This document shows positions 50,776 through 57,375 of a DNA stretch of 64,000 bases, piece by piece. Each line of letters begins with the position of its first letter. Within the stretch, counting starts at the first letter, position 1. The notes beneath the pieces are model-generated. The model ran no database searches. It saw nothing but the letters and a program-made list of their open reading frames with translations, and was not told where the DNA came from. The position numbers and the translations under genes were made by a program. Origin of the DNA: JAEUOS01 sp965279115 (GTDB lineage: Bacteria > Pseudomonadota > Gammaproteobacteria > Burkholderiales > JAEUOS01); assembly GCA_965279115.1 (NCBI GenBank), contig OZ257137.1, forward strand, positions 5,828,001 to 5,892,000. The letters are read 5' to 3'.

Positions 50776-52279
50776 CACCGACAAGGACATTGCGCCCGTC
50801 GAATCGTCCGATGCCGCCGTGGCACGTCTTGCCTTGCTTTCGCCTCTCGAATACGACCGTGTTCGTGAAACGGCGGCAAGCAAGATGGGCGTTCGCGTCA
50901 GTGTCCTTGACGCAGAGGTGCGTAATGCGCGGCCGGATTCGGGCGATAAGCGCGATGCCAAACAGTTGATCTTCGCCGAGGTGGAACCTTGGCCGGAGCC
51001 GGTAAATGGCGCGGCCCTCTTGGACGAGATCATCAAGACTATCGGCACCTTCATCATTTGCGATGAATCGGTCAAGATCGCCGCCGCGCTTTGGATCACT
51101 TTCACGTGGCTGATCGACGCGGTGCAGGTAGCGCCGCTGGCCGTGATAACGGCCCCGGAAAAGCGTTGCGGCAAGTCGCAGTTGCTGAACTTGTTTCATC
51201 GCCTTTCGCGCCGTCCGCTGGTTGCCTCGAACATTTCACCTGCCGCATTGTTCCGTGTCATGGAGGCATGCGGCCCGACCTTGTTGATCGACGAGGCCGA
51301 TTCGTTCTTCAAGGAAAACGAGGAACTGCGCGGCATCGTCAATAGCGGACACACGCGCCAGTCGGCATACGTGATCCGCACCGTTGGTGACGACCACGAA
51401 CCCAAACAGTTCTCGACCTGGGGAGCAAAGGCCATCGCAGGGATTGGCACGCTGCCGGATACGGTTCTCGACCGCGCCATCATCTTGGAACTGCGGCGCA
51501 AGCTGCCGACCGAATCGGCCCAACGCTTGCGGCATGCTCCGCCGCAGCTTTTCGGACGGCTCGCCTCGATGCTCGCTCGTTTCAGCCTCGATGCATCGAG
51601 CGCGATTGCCGCCGCACGCCCGGCCCTGCCTGACAGCCTCAATGACCGCGCACAAGACAACTGGGAGCCGCTCTTTGCCATTGCGGACCATGCTGGCGGC
51701 GAATGGCCGGAGAGTGCGCGTCGTGCTGCAATAAAACTGTCAGGCATTGCCAGTGAAGAATCCTCCCCTGCCGCTGAATTGCTGGCCGACATTAGGGAGG
51801 CGTTCGACAACAGCCATACGCAAAAGCTGTTTACTGCCGACCTGCTTCAAGCCCTGACGGACGATGATTTGAAGCCGTGGGCGACTTACAACCGTGGCAA
51901 GCCGATGTCCCCCGCGCAACTGGCAAGGAAGCTGCGCGAGTACAAGATCGAGCCTCGCACGATTCGCTGTGGGACAACGACCAAGAAGGGGTTCGAGCGG
52001 AAATGGTTCGAGGACGCCTTCAATCGCTACTTGCCCGATACATCTGCGGCAGGCGTCACACCGTCACAAACCATTGAAACCCCTTGTGCGACAACAGCTT
52101 GCAGTGTGACGCCTGCTGTGACACCAAATCGCTGTGACGGCACGGAGCGCGGAAGCGTCACAACTAAGTCGCTGAATACGTTGACTTGTTCCGGTGTGAC
52201 GGCAAACACCGAGGACGCGGAGGTGTTGTGTATCGAATCACCGGTGCCGCTTGACGCTGACAACGGGGTTGACCTGTGA
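50768..52279 (+). CDS. DUF3631 P-loop protein, likely island replication/ATPase protein
   Basis: 503 aa. A P-loop is visible at residues about 129-137 (APEKRCGKS) and a Walker B at 171-177 (TLLIDEAD), giving an AAA/helicase-like ATPase core of the DUF3631 type. It also has a GHTRQSAYVIR segment and the arginine-rich LDRAIILELRRK. Such proteins are frequent in phages and tRNA-borne islands and are thought to act in replication; this is family context, not shown here. The last 80 residues are a Thr/Pro/Ser-rich linker with repeated Val-Thr, and the DNA encoding it holds a cluster of TGTGAC repeats. Its stop overlaps the GTG of the next gene. Confidence 0.82.
   Translation: MDSTDKDIAPVESSDAAVARLALLSPLEYDRVRETAASKMGVRVSVLDAEVRNARPDSGDKRDAKQLIFAEVEPWPEPVNGAALLDEIIKTIGTFIICDESVKIAAALWITFTWLIDAVQVAPLAVITAPEKRCGKSQLLNLFHRLSRRPLVASNISPAALFRVMEACGPTLLIDEADSFFKENEELRGIVNSGHTRQSAYVIRTVGDDHEPKQFSTWGAKAIAGIGTLPDTVLDRAIILELRRKLPTESAQRLRHAPPQLFGRLASMLARFSLDASSAIAAARPALPDSLNDRAQDNWEPLFAIADHAGGEWPESARRAAIKLSGIASEESSPAAELLADIREAFDNSHTQKLFTADLLQALTDDDLKPWATYNRGKPMSPAQLARKLREYKIEPRTIRCGTTTKKGFERKWFEDAFNRYLPDTSAAGVTPSQTIETPCATTACSVTPAVTPNRCDGTERGSVTTKSLNTLTCSGVTANTEDAEVLCIESPVPLDADNGVDL
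52049..52201 (+). repeat. Cluster of seven TGTGAC motifs in the 3' part of the DUF3631 gene
   Basis: TGTGAC occurs at 52105, 52117, 52133 and 52195 on the plus strand and as GTCACA at 52055, 52063 and 52157; six of the seven are followed by G. GTGTGACGCCTGC (52104-52116) is a perfect inverted copy of 52049-52061. The density in about 150 bases is far above chance and resembles iterons of a replication origin. The sites also encode Val-Thr pairs, so a repetitive protein linker is an alternative explanation. Confidence 0.55.
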
Positions 52280-52665
52280 GCGCCGCCGCACGCCTTTACT
52301 CCGAAGTCACGGCCGCTGGCCTGACGTTGACACCGAACGGCAACCAGATCAGGGTCAGTCCCGCCGCCAAACTCACGCCTCACTTTGCGGCTCGCATTCG
52401 CGAGGCCAAGGCAGAACTGTTGCAACTGTTGACCACGGAAGCCACCGACGATGAACTCCTCGCCGACACCCGCGAGCTTGATGCCCTGATTACCCGCCTG
52501 TGCGACTTTGCCCGCTACCCCGATGCCATGCGGGCGGAAATGCTGGAAGCGCGCAGGCGTGCCAGCCCCGACACGGTGCGCACTGACTTGGCGGCAGTGC
52601 GTGGGCTGCTCCGCGACATCAATGCCGCGTCGGAAAACTCGAAAAACCACTTCACAAGACCGTAA
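52276..52665 (+). CDS. TubC-docking-domain-like island protein, 129 aa
   Basis: The N-terminal 55 residues (ARLYSEVTAAGLTLTPNGNQIRVSPAAKLTPHFAARIREAKAELLQLL) match the fold called TubC N-terminal docking domain, a small beta-alpha-alpha module often found alone in mobile elements. The remainder is helical and charged. The start is a GTG overlapping the DUF3631 stop (GTGA). It may serve as a protein-docking partner of the DUF3631 ATPase. Function unknown. Confidence 0.68.
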   Translation: MSAAARLYSEVTAAGLTLTPNGNQIRVSPAAKLTPHFAARIREAKAELLQLLTTEATDDELLADTRELDALITRLCDFARYPDAMRAEMLEARRRASPDTVRTDLAAVRGLLRDINAASENSKNHFTRP

Positions 52666-52678
52666 TGGAGAAACGCCA

Positions 52679-52903
52679 ATGAAACACATCGAACCCTTTC
52701 CCGTTGTCAACCTGCCCGGCGATGCCCTGCGCAAAGCACTGGCGAGCAACCCGCACGATTACGTGCAGCCGTCGATCAATCCTGCACCGAGGCCCACGAA
52801 TGCACCTGCCAAGCCCGTGCGGCCGGTGAGCATCAAGGAACGCGAGGCCCTCGCACTGGCGCAAATCAAGGCCATCCAAAGCAACCCATCTACCCGCATC
52901 TAA
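52679..52903 (+). CDS. Hypothetical island protein, 74 aa
   Basis: Starts MKHIEPFPVVNLPGDALRKAL. A Pro-rich centre (INPAPRPTNAPAKPVRPVS) is followed by a helical tail (IKEREALALAQIKAIQ). GGAGAA precedes the ATG at 52679. It lies 13 bases after the TubC-like gene and 8 bases before the coiled-coil gene. Probably a largely disordered linker protein; no family recognised. Confidence 0.6.
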   Translation: MKHIEPFPVVNLPGDALRKALASNPHDYVQPSINPAPRPTNAPAKPVRPVSIKEREALALAQIKAIQSNPSTRI

Positions 52904-52911
52904 GGAAAACC

Positions 52912-53574
52912 ATGAAACACGACATGCAGTCCCCCGCCCTCGCTTCCTACCTCGCGAACGAAGCGCGCATGAAAAAGCTTAGCGACGAAATCAACGCAAT
53001 CGAGGCGCATGTCAGCAAGGCACGCGATGCCATCGCGGACGCCGAGCGCCCGACGCAGCAGGCCCAAGCCCTTAAGTCCAAGCGCCGCTCGATGTTGGGC
53101 AGGCTGTTCCTTGGACGTGGTGACGCGGTGGAGGTCGATCAGGTTGATTCGCAGATTGCCACGGCCGAAGCCCAGGCGGTGAAATCGGCGCGCACCCGTG
53201 AAGGCGCGGAAGCCGCAATTGAGGAACTGCGCCAGCCGATTGAAGGCTTGAGCATGCAGATCAACGAACTCCACCAGCATCGCCAGCCCCTCATGCACGC
53301 CGCCTATCGCGAGAACGCGCATGGATTGTTCTCCAACCTCGTGGCAGCGGCCGATGCGTACACGACCGCCTATGCTGCTGTGTTGGGTGCGTGCCGTGCC
53401 ACCGATGCCATTGCGAAGGACAGCCAAGGGCAACTGTCGTACTACTTCGGGAGCGAACTGTGGTTCAACGAACCGCCCCTTGCCCGCGACAATGGGTTTT
53501 CGATCCGTCGCGACCTCAGCGCCGAGATTGCTGCGGGCATGAGGGCCGCACGCCAGAAGGTCGAGGGCCAGTAA
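52912..53574 (+). CDS. Coiled-coil island protein, 220 aa, unknown
   Basis: Residues about 18-55 and 75-125 form heptad-rich coiled coils (KKLSDEINAIEAHVSKARDA; AAIEELRQPIEGLSMQINEL). Between them is a short hydrophobic, Gly-containing segment (MLGRLFLGRGDAVEVDQVDS) that could be a hairpin loop. The C-terminal 80 residues are globular (AYTTAYAAVLGACRATDAI, then WFNEPPLARDN). No membrane span or enzyme motif is seen. Last gene of the rightward island operon; a strong hairpin follows. The architecture resembles an antiparallel coiled-coil clamp, but no function can be assigned. Confidence 0.65.
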   Translation: MKHDMQSPALASYLANEARMKKLSDEINAIEAHVSKARDAIADAERPTQQAQALKSKRRSMLGRLFLGRGDAVEVDQVDSQIATAEAQAVKSARTREGAEAAIEELRQPIEGLSMQINELHQHRQPLMHAAYRENAHGLFSNLVAAADAYTTAYAAVLGACRATDAIAKDSQGQLSYYFGSELWFNEPPLARDNGFSIRRDLSAEIAAGMRAARQKVEGQ

Positions 53575-53581
53575 GCAAAAT

Positions 53582-53618
53582 TCACAACAGCCGGCAACTT
53601 GAGGGCGGGCTGTTGTGA
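53582..53618. terminator. Bidirectional hairpin between convergent island operons
   Basis: TCACAACAGCC (53582-53592) and GGCTGTTGTGA (53608-53618) form a perfect 11-bp stem with a 15-base loop. It lies between the coiled-coil gene (+) and vsr (-), with short A/T runs on both sides. Confidence 0.55.
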
Positions 53619-53682
53619 TTGGCGGCGAATGATCGAATGGTGCGCAAACAGAATTGCGCTGATTCGGAAATTCGGACCACTG

Positions 53683-54096
53683 TCATTCTCTGCAAAATTG
53701 GCGAAGTTTGTAACGCAATCGCGCTCCCTGCGCAATTTCGCATTCCCAAACTACCAATACACGCCAACCGCGCTCACGAAGCAGAGAGAGATTTCGCTTG
53801 TCGCGATCCAGTGTCCGTGAAATCTTGGCCAGCCAATAATCGGCGTTCGTGGCCGGCTGCCTAGACCCGCGAGAGCAGTCATGCCCATGCCAAAAGCAAC
53901 CGTTGACGAATATTGCTCGCTTGCGTCCCAGCCATGCGATATCAGGGTTGCCGGGCAATTCTCGGCGGTGCAAGCGGTACCCAACATAGCCGAGTTCGCG
54001 CAGCGTCTTGCGCACGGAGATTTCCGGCGACGTGTCGACCGCCCTTACCTGCCTCATTGCGTGTGCGCGCTGAGACGGAGAAAGATTGTCGGGCAC
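53683..54096 (-). CDS. vsr: Vsr, very short patch repair endonuclease
   Basis: 137 aa. Vsr nicks DNA 5' of the T in T:G mismatches that arise by deamination of 5-methylcytosine at the cognate methyltransferase site. Family motifs are SPSQRAHAMRQVRAVDTSPE at the N-terminus, LPGNPDIAW with the catalytic Asp, the zinc/active-site FVNGCFWHGHDC, and ERGWRVLVVWECE. It lies 6 bases after the DUF4928 gene on the same strand, as part of a methyltransferase-nuclease-Vsr cassette. Confidence 0.93.
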   Translation of the reverse strand: MPDNLSPSQRAHAMRQVRAVDTSPEISVRKTLRELGYVGYRLHRRELPGNPDIAWLGRKRAIFVNGCFWHGHDCSRGSRQPATNADYWLAKISRTLDRDKRNLSLLRERGWRVLVVWECEIAQGARLRYKLRQFCRE

Positions 54097-54102
54097 GCGA
54101 AA

Positions 54103-55032
54103 CTATCCCATTTCAATTTGCAGACTGGGGTCTGTCTCGTGTTCAGCAACGATTCGGTTATAGGCATCCACGAGCCGCTCGAACGTCACCTTCCGGGCCG
54201 AAACCCTGAATAGGCTAAGTTCATGTAGGTTTCCCGCGATGAATTGTTCCGCATCCAAAATGTCTATTCGACCGGACAAGCCCGCGTTTTCGGCCAGGCC
54301 TTGCGCGACAGCCACACCACTTCCAATCGTCAAAATGACTGGCTTCGCTCCTGCATCAAGATTTCGTTGACATTTCCGTATCAACGCTTCGCCCGGAAAC
54401 GTGGTGCTATGGACAATCGTGTCGTCGATCACGAAATCGCCCGACCTATCGGAAACTGCATCGGCGACCGAAGCACCGTGATGTTCAATACTGATCCCCG
54501 GCATCGCGAGTACTAGCTTTGCGCCTATCAGGTGCTGGAGCACAGCACCTTGATACATCGTCCCGCTATTTTCTTGTTGCCGCTTTTTGGCCTGAGCGAG
54601 TACGTCCTGAATGATGGCCTGAAATCCCTTCCCCGCATCGTATCGAAGGCGAAACGGCTTCGAGGCAAAATGATCATGTACCCGTGCAACCCACCATTCT
54701 TCGATCGCTTTGAGGTCGGGGTCATGCAATCCATTCAAGAACTCAACATATTGCTGCATGGTGCCGAGACTTCCGCGACTCGTGCGGCCCCCTTCTTCCG
54801 CGAGCACTTGAGTGATGCCATAGTCACCAAGGATGATTTGGACCGCATCTTTTCCAAGCCCGAGTACTTGTCCACCACCTTCGGTCAAGAGCTTCGTATG
54901 GTCCAACGGCAAACCGTTCGTCTTGGCAACCCGAGACACATGGAGGGCTACAGCCAACGCCCCCTTCCCTCGAATCCGCTTCTCGGTCCGGAATGCGTAA
55001 AGGAGGGCGTCAAGTTCCGGAGTGAGCGGCAT
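54103..55032 (-). CDS. DUF4928 protein, probable type II restriction endonuclease
   Basis: 309 aa. Matches the DUF4928 family, which is found next to C5 methyltransferases and Vsr. The helical N-terminal half could be a DNA-recognition part. In the second half, SGDFVIDDTIVHSTT followed by EALIRKC resembles the beta-strand core of a PD-(D/E)xK nuclease, though the exact catalytic set cannot be fixed by eye. Its 5' end overlaps the methyltransferase gene by 23 bases and vsr follows after 6, so all three are one transcript. The restriction role is inferred mainly from context. Confidence 0.75.
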   Translation of the reverse strand: MPLTPELDALLYAFRTEKRIRGKGALAVALHVSRVAKTNGLPLDHTKLLTEGGGQVLGLGKDAVQIILGDYGITQVLAEEGGRTSRGSLGTMQQYVEFLNGLHDPDLKAIEEWWVARVHDHFASKPFRLRYDAGKGFQAIIQDVLAQAKKRQQENSGTMYQGAVLQHLIGAKLVLAMPGISIEHHGASVADAVSDRSGDFVIDDTIVHSTTFPGEALIRKCQRNLDAGAKPVILTIGSGVAVAQGLAENAGLSGRIDILDAEQFIAGNLHELSLFRVSARKVTFERLVDAYNRIVAEHETDPSLQIEMG

Positions 55033-56179
55033 TCAATCTCACGATTGGCGCAAGTAACCTGCGCCCCAACCATCGCGCCACAGGTGCGGCCACGGCGTCA
55101 CCCATGGCCTTATAGCCATCGTTATAGGAGCCAGGAATGCGGTAGGACTCCGGCGCGCCCATCAGCCGGCCAGTCTCACGCACCGTAAGTAGCCGACTGT
55201 GCAATTGCCCGCGAACGCGGACAATCAGTACTTGACGGCTGCTGCCCCCTTCCGGCGTACGAAGGCATCCAGCAACATCGTCAAAACGTAGCTCTAGAAC
55301 CTGCTTGCCGTTGCGAGTGCGCTTGTAACCGGGCGCGGCGAATCTTCGCGACGGTGGCACTGCATCCAGTATTGCGCGATGACGCGGGGAGATGAGGTTG
55401 ATATTACGTTGCTCGGTTTCTGGACTGTCAAATGGTGCATCCCATTCAACAATTTCTGATAGGGCGCGAGGGCGATGACGCGGCTCCGGCAAATCCCACC
55501 AAATCCATTCGCCGAGTCCCTCGGCCACTTTACGTATCGCGGCCGTATGCAGCCACGTCGGACCAGTTCCAATCAATTGTTCAGGAATCCTCGCCTGTGA
55601 ATCAACCGCCACAACGAAAATTCGTGGCCGAGATTGAGGAACCCACTTAATGGCGTCTACGAGCATCGGACCCACACGATATCCACGCTCGGCCAATGCT
55701 CGGTGAAGCGCCCTGTAGTGATCCCCATTCGCCGACGATACAAGTCCAGCGACATTCTCTGCGACCAGTAGCATGGGGCGAACTGACATTTCGTCAATGA
55801 CCCTGAGCCACTGCCATACAAGGCCGCTTCTAGAGGCGTGAATGCCGCCAGCAAGACCTGCTAGCGATAAGTCCTGACAAGGAAACGACGCCCACGCCAT
55901 AGCCGCTTCCGGTAGCTGATCGCCATGTACGTCCGCAATTGATCCGCTTTGAAAATGCTCGGGACCATGGTTTGCAATGTAAACCGCAGCCTTCTTGGCA
56001 TCGAGGTCGTTTGCCCATGCGGCGCGGAACAAGCCCTTAAGGCCATGCGCTACCAGCCCGCTACCAGCAAAGAATTCGAGGAAAGAAGGCCGCTCCTCCA
56101 CCAATCCGCCGCTATCCGATTGGCGTGGAGGTGCCGTGGATCGAAGGCCACTCTCGACGATGTTGAAAAGGTCGTCCAT
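55010..56179 (-). CDS. DNA (cytosine-5) methyltransferase
   Basis: 389 aa. Ordered C5-MTase motifs: motif I FLEFFAGSGLVAHGL (SAM binding), motif IV ASFPCQDLSLAG with the catalytic Cys in PCQ, motif VI VAENVAGLV with ENV, motif VIII QSRPRIFVVA, and motifs IX-X near the C-terminus (RETGRLMGAPESYRIPGSYNDGYKAMGDAVA). The target-recognition region lies between motifs VIII and IX; the sequence recognised cannot be read from it. First of the three overlapping genes with the DUF4928 protein and vsr. Base composition is visibly lower in G+C than in the flanking chromosome, in line with recent transfer. Confidence 0.95.
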   Translation of the reverse strand: MDDLFNIVESGLRSTAPPRQSDSGGLVEERPSFLEFFAGSGLVAHGLKGLFRAAWANDLDAKKAAVYIANHGPEHFQSGSIADVHGDQLPEAAMAWASFPCQDLSLAGLAGGIHASRSGLVWQWLRVIDEMSVRPMLLVAENVAGLVSSANGDHYRALHRALAERGYRVGPMLVDAIKWVPQSRPRIFVVAVDSQARIPEQLIGTGPTWLHTAAIRKVAEGLGEWIWWDLPEPRHRPRALSEIVEWDAPFDSPETEQRNINLISPRHRAILDAVPPSRRFAAPGYKRTRNGKQVLELRFDDVAGCLRTPEGGSSRQVLIVRVRGQLHSRLLTVRETGRLMGAPESYRIPGSYNDGYKAMGDAVAAPVARWLGRRLLAPIVRLNAAHSGT

Positions 56180-56313
56180 GCCGTTTCAGGAAATCGGGTT
56201 CAATCACGCGACCAAACCGCACCAGCGATCTTACCGCATCACCCTTGGCAAATCGACTAGGCTGACCGGACTCCGCGAATCATTTTCGATTGCCAGCTAA
56301 ACCCGATGGCAAC

Positions 56314-56760
56314 CTATGGGCATGAGCCTACAAACAGACCCGACGCCTTCCTAGCAGCACCTATGGTTGCAGCCCAATCAGAGTCGCTGACAATGGCCGG
56401 TCCGTAGACCTTCGCGTCGAAGGGAGCATCGCTCATCAGCCAAATAAGGAAGTCCGCTTTTCGCACCGATCCTTTTCCGCCGAACGCACCGCGAGAGTAC
56501 TCCCGGTCACGTCCGAAGTAGCGGATGATTTTTGTACCATCTTCGTTCAATTGCGAGTCGTTCCAGTCGAGCAGGATTGCCGTTACAGTGTCGCGCCCGA
56601 CCACATCAACTATGGCCCGAAAAGCGGCCGCAGCCTTCCGGCTATTGAGGCTCAGCATCTGCTCGCCCTTGGCTGGAATCACTTCTTCCCTCTGCATTAG
56701 TTGTGCATTGCCGGTTTGTTGATCTGATCTAGGTTTGGCTATGGATGCCAGCCTGCCCAA
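56314..56760 (-). CDS. Unknown protein beside the restriction-modification cassette
   Basis: Up to 148 aa, but ATGs at 56697 and 56658 (MLSLNSRKAAAAFRAIVDVVG) are also in frame; the last has a purine-rich AAGGGCGAG upstream and may be the true start, giving 114 aa. The protein has an alpha/beta look: a helical N-terminus, DTVTAILLDWNDSQLNEDGTKIIRYFGRDREYSRGAFGGKGSVRKADFLIWLM. No HTH is visible, so it is not an obvious controller protein. Same strand and 134 bases upstream of the methyltransferase gene, so it may be part of the same defence unit. No family recognised. Confidence 0.6.
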   Translation of the reverse strand: MGRLASIAKPRSDQQTGNAQLMQREEVIPAKGEQMLSLNSRKAAAAFRAIVDVVGRDTVTAILLDWNDSQLNEDGTKIIRYFGRDREYSRGAFGGKGSVRKADFLIWLMSDAPFDAKVYGPAIVSDSDWAATIGAARKASGLFVGSCP

Positions 56761-56763
56761 TGC

Positions 56764-56947
56764 AGGCCTCTAGGACTGTGCAAGGCTCTAGCATAGCCCA
56801 GTGCCCCCAAAACCTCTTTGAGACCTCAAGAAGGGCCAAAACAGGCCCTAAAATGCCCCTCTGAGGCCCTAGGGCATGCCAAGCATCAAAAGCCCCTCCA
56901 AGGCCCCTTTTGAGGGGTTTATGCCTGTTGGTAACATTGTTGGTAAC
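56764..56947 (+). repeat. Repeat-rich noncoding right end of the island
   Basis: AGGC(C)(T/C)CTA-like motifs occur at 56764, 56783, 56843 and 56864; GCCCTAGGGC at 56866-56875 is a perfect palindrome; TGTTGGTAAC occurs twice (56926-56935 and 56938-56947). A related GGTGGTAACA lies at the left end near the integrase (48308-48317). No coding sequence is supported here. Likely integrase/excisionase binding DNA, by position. Confidence 0.45.
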
Positions 56948-57008
56948 GGACCCTGAAAATAAAGTGAAGAATGGCTCACACCAACAGTTTTCAGAGGGAA
57001 TTGGGTTG

Positions 57009-57023
57009 TCCTCTTCTCCACCA
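57009..57023 (+). repeat. attR: 15-bp copy of the tRNA-Ala 3' end, right junction of the island
   Basis: TCCTCTTCTCCACCA repeats 48168-48182 exactly. Sequence left of it (TTGGGTTG) does not match the tRNA, so only the 3' tip is duplicated. The island length between the repeats is about 8.8 kb. Confidence 0.9.
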
Positions 57024-57030
57024 AATTCAA

Positions 57031-57056
57031 AAGGCGCCTCTCGGGGCGCCTTTTTT
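57031..57056 (+). terminator. Intrinsic terminator, originally of tRNA-Ala
   Basis: AAGGCGCC (57031-57038) pairs with GGCGCCTT (57045-57052) around a 6-base loop and runs into TTTTTT. It starts 8 bases after the duplicated tRNA end, which is where the tRNA's own terminator would be before the island inserted. Confidence 0.85.
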
Positions 57057-57060
57057 GTTG

Positions 57061-57335
57061 CCCGCACCGTGGCGAATCAGCCATTTTTGCTGCCCCCCGC
57101 CAATAAGCTTTCTGGTCAAGCCGGGCTCAAATCCAAACGCCTTTCAGCATCCAAACCGCTGCGGTACCCATGTTTGCGCCGCACCGGTCGCCATTGACCG
57201 GGTTATCGAAATGGTCCGTTGCCTCGACGGCCTGCAGGACGTCCTCGCGCAGTGCGAAATGCTGGAAAGCGGCTCCGCGAATCGTGTGCCGGCCCGTGCG
57301 GTATGATCGGACGACAGTTGGTGCCACATACAAGA
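57061..57335. other. Intergenic stretch between the island terminator and the SMP-30 gene
   Basis: About 275 bases with no supported gene. Short frames are open on both strands, but none has a ribosome site or recognisable protein. TATGAT at 57302-57307 could be the -10 box of the downstream operon, with a weak -35. Confidence 0.5.
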
Positions 57336-57358
57336 CCGTGCGACGATCGATCGCACGG
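57336..57358 (+). promoter_or_regulatory. 23-bp palindrome upstream of the SMP-30 gene, likely operator
   Basis: CCGTGCGA (57336-57343) and TCGCACGG (57351-57358) form a perfect 8-bp inverted repeat with a 7-base centre. It ends 17 bases before the GTG start and lies about 30 bases past a TATGAT box (57302-57307), a good place for a repressor to act. An RNA hairpin is the alternative. Confidence 0.6.
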
Positions 57359-57375
57359 CGCCCGCCGGAGGAGAC

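Noticed and set aside
56754..56930. Repeat-rich right end of the island as a CRISPR array
   Set aside because: Repeats are short, degenerate and unevenly spaced, there are no uniform spacers and no cas genes occur in the window.
56729..57067. 112-codon open frame on the minus strand across the attR site
   Set aside because: It crosses the island junction and the tRNA terminator, has no ribosome site, and its composition is that of a chance frame.
57127..57333. Short frames on both strands between attR and the SMP-30 gene, including a plus-strand tail ending at 57306
   Set aside because: The plus-strand tail looks mildly protein-like (DRVIEMVRCLDGLQDVLAQCEML) but has no ribosome site, known family or intact upstream part; not enough to call a gene or remnant.
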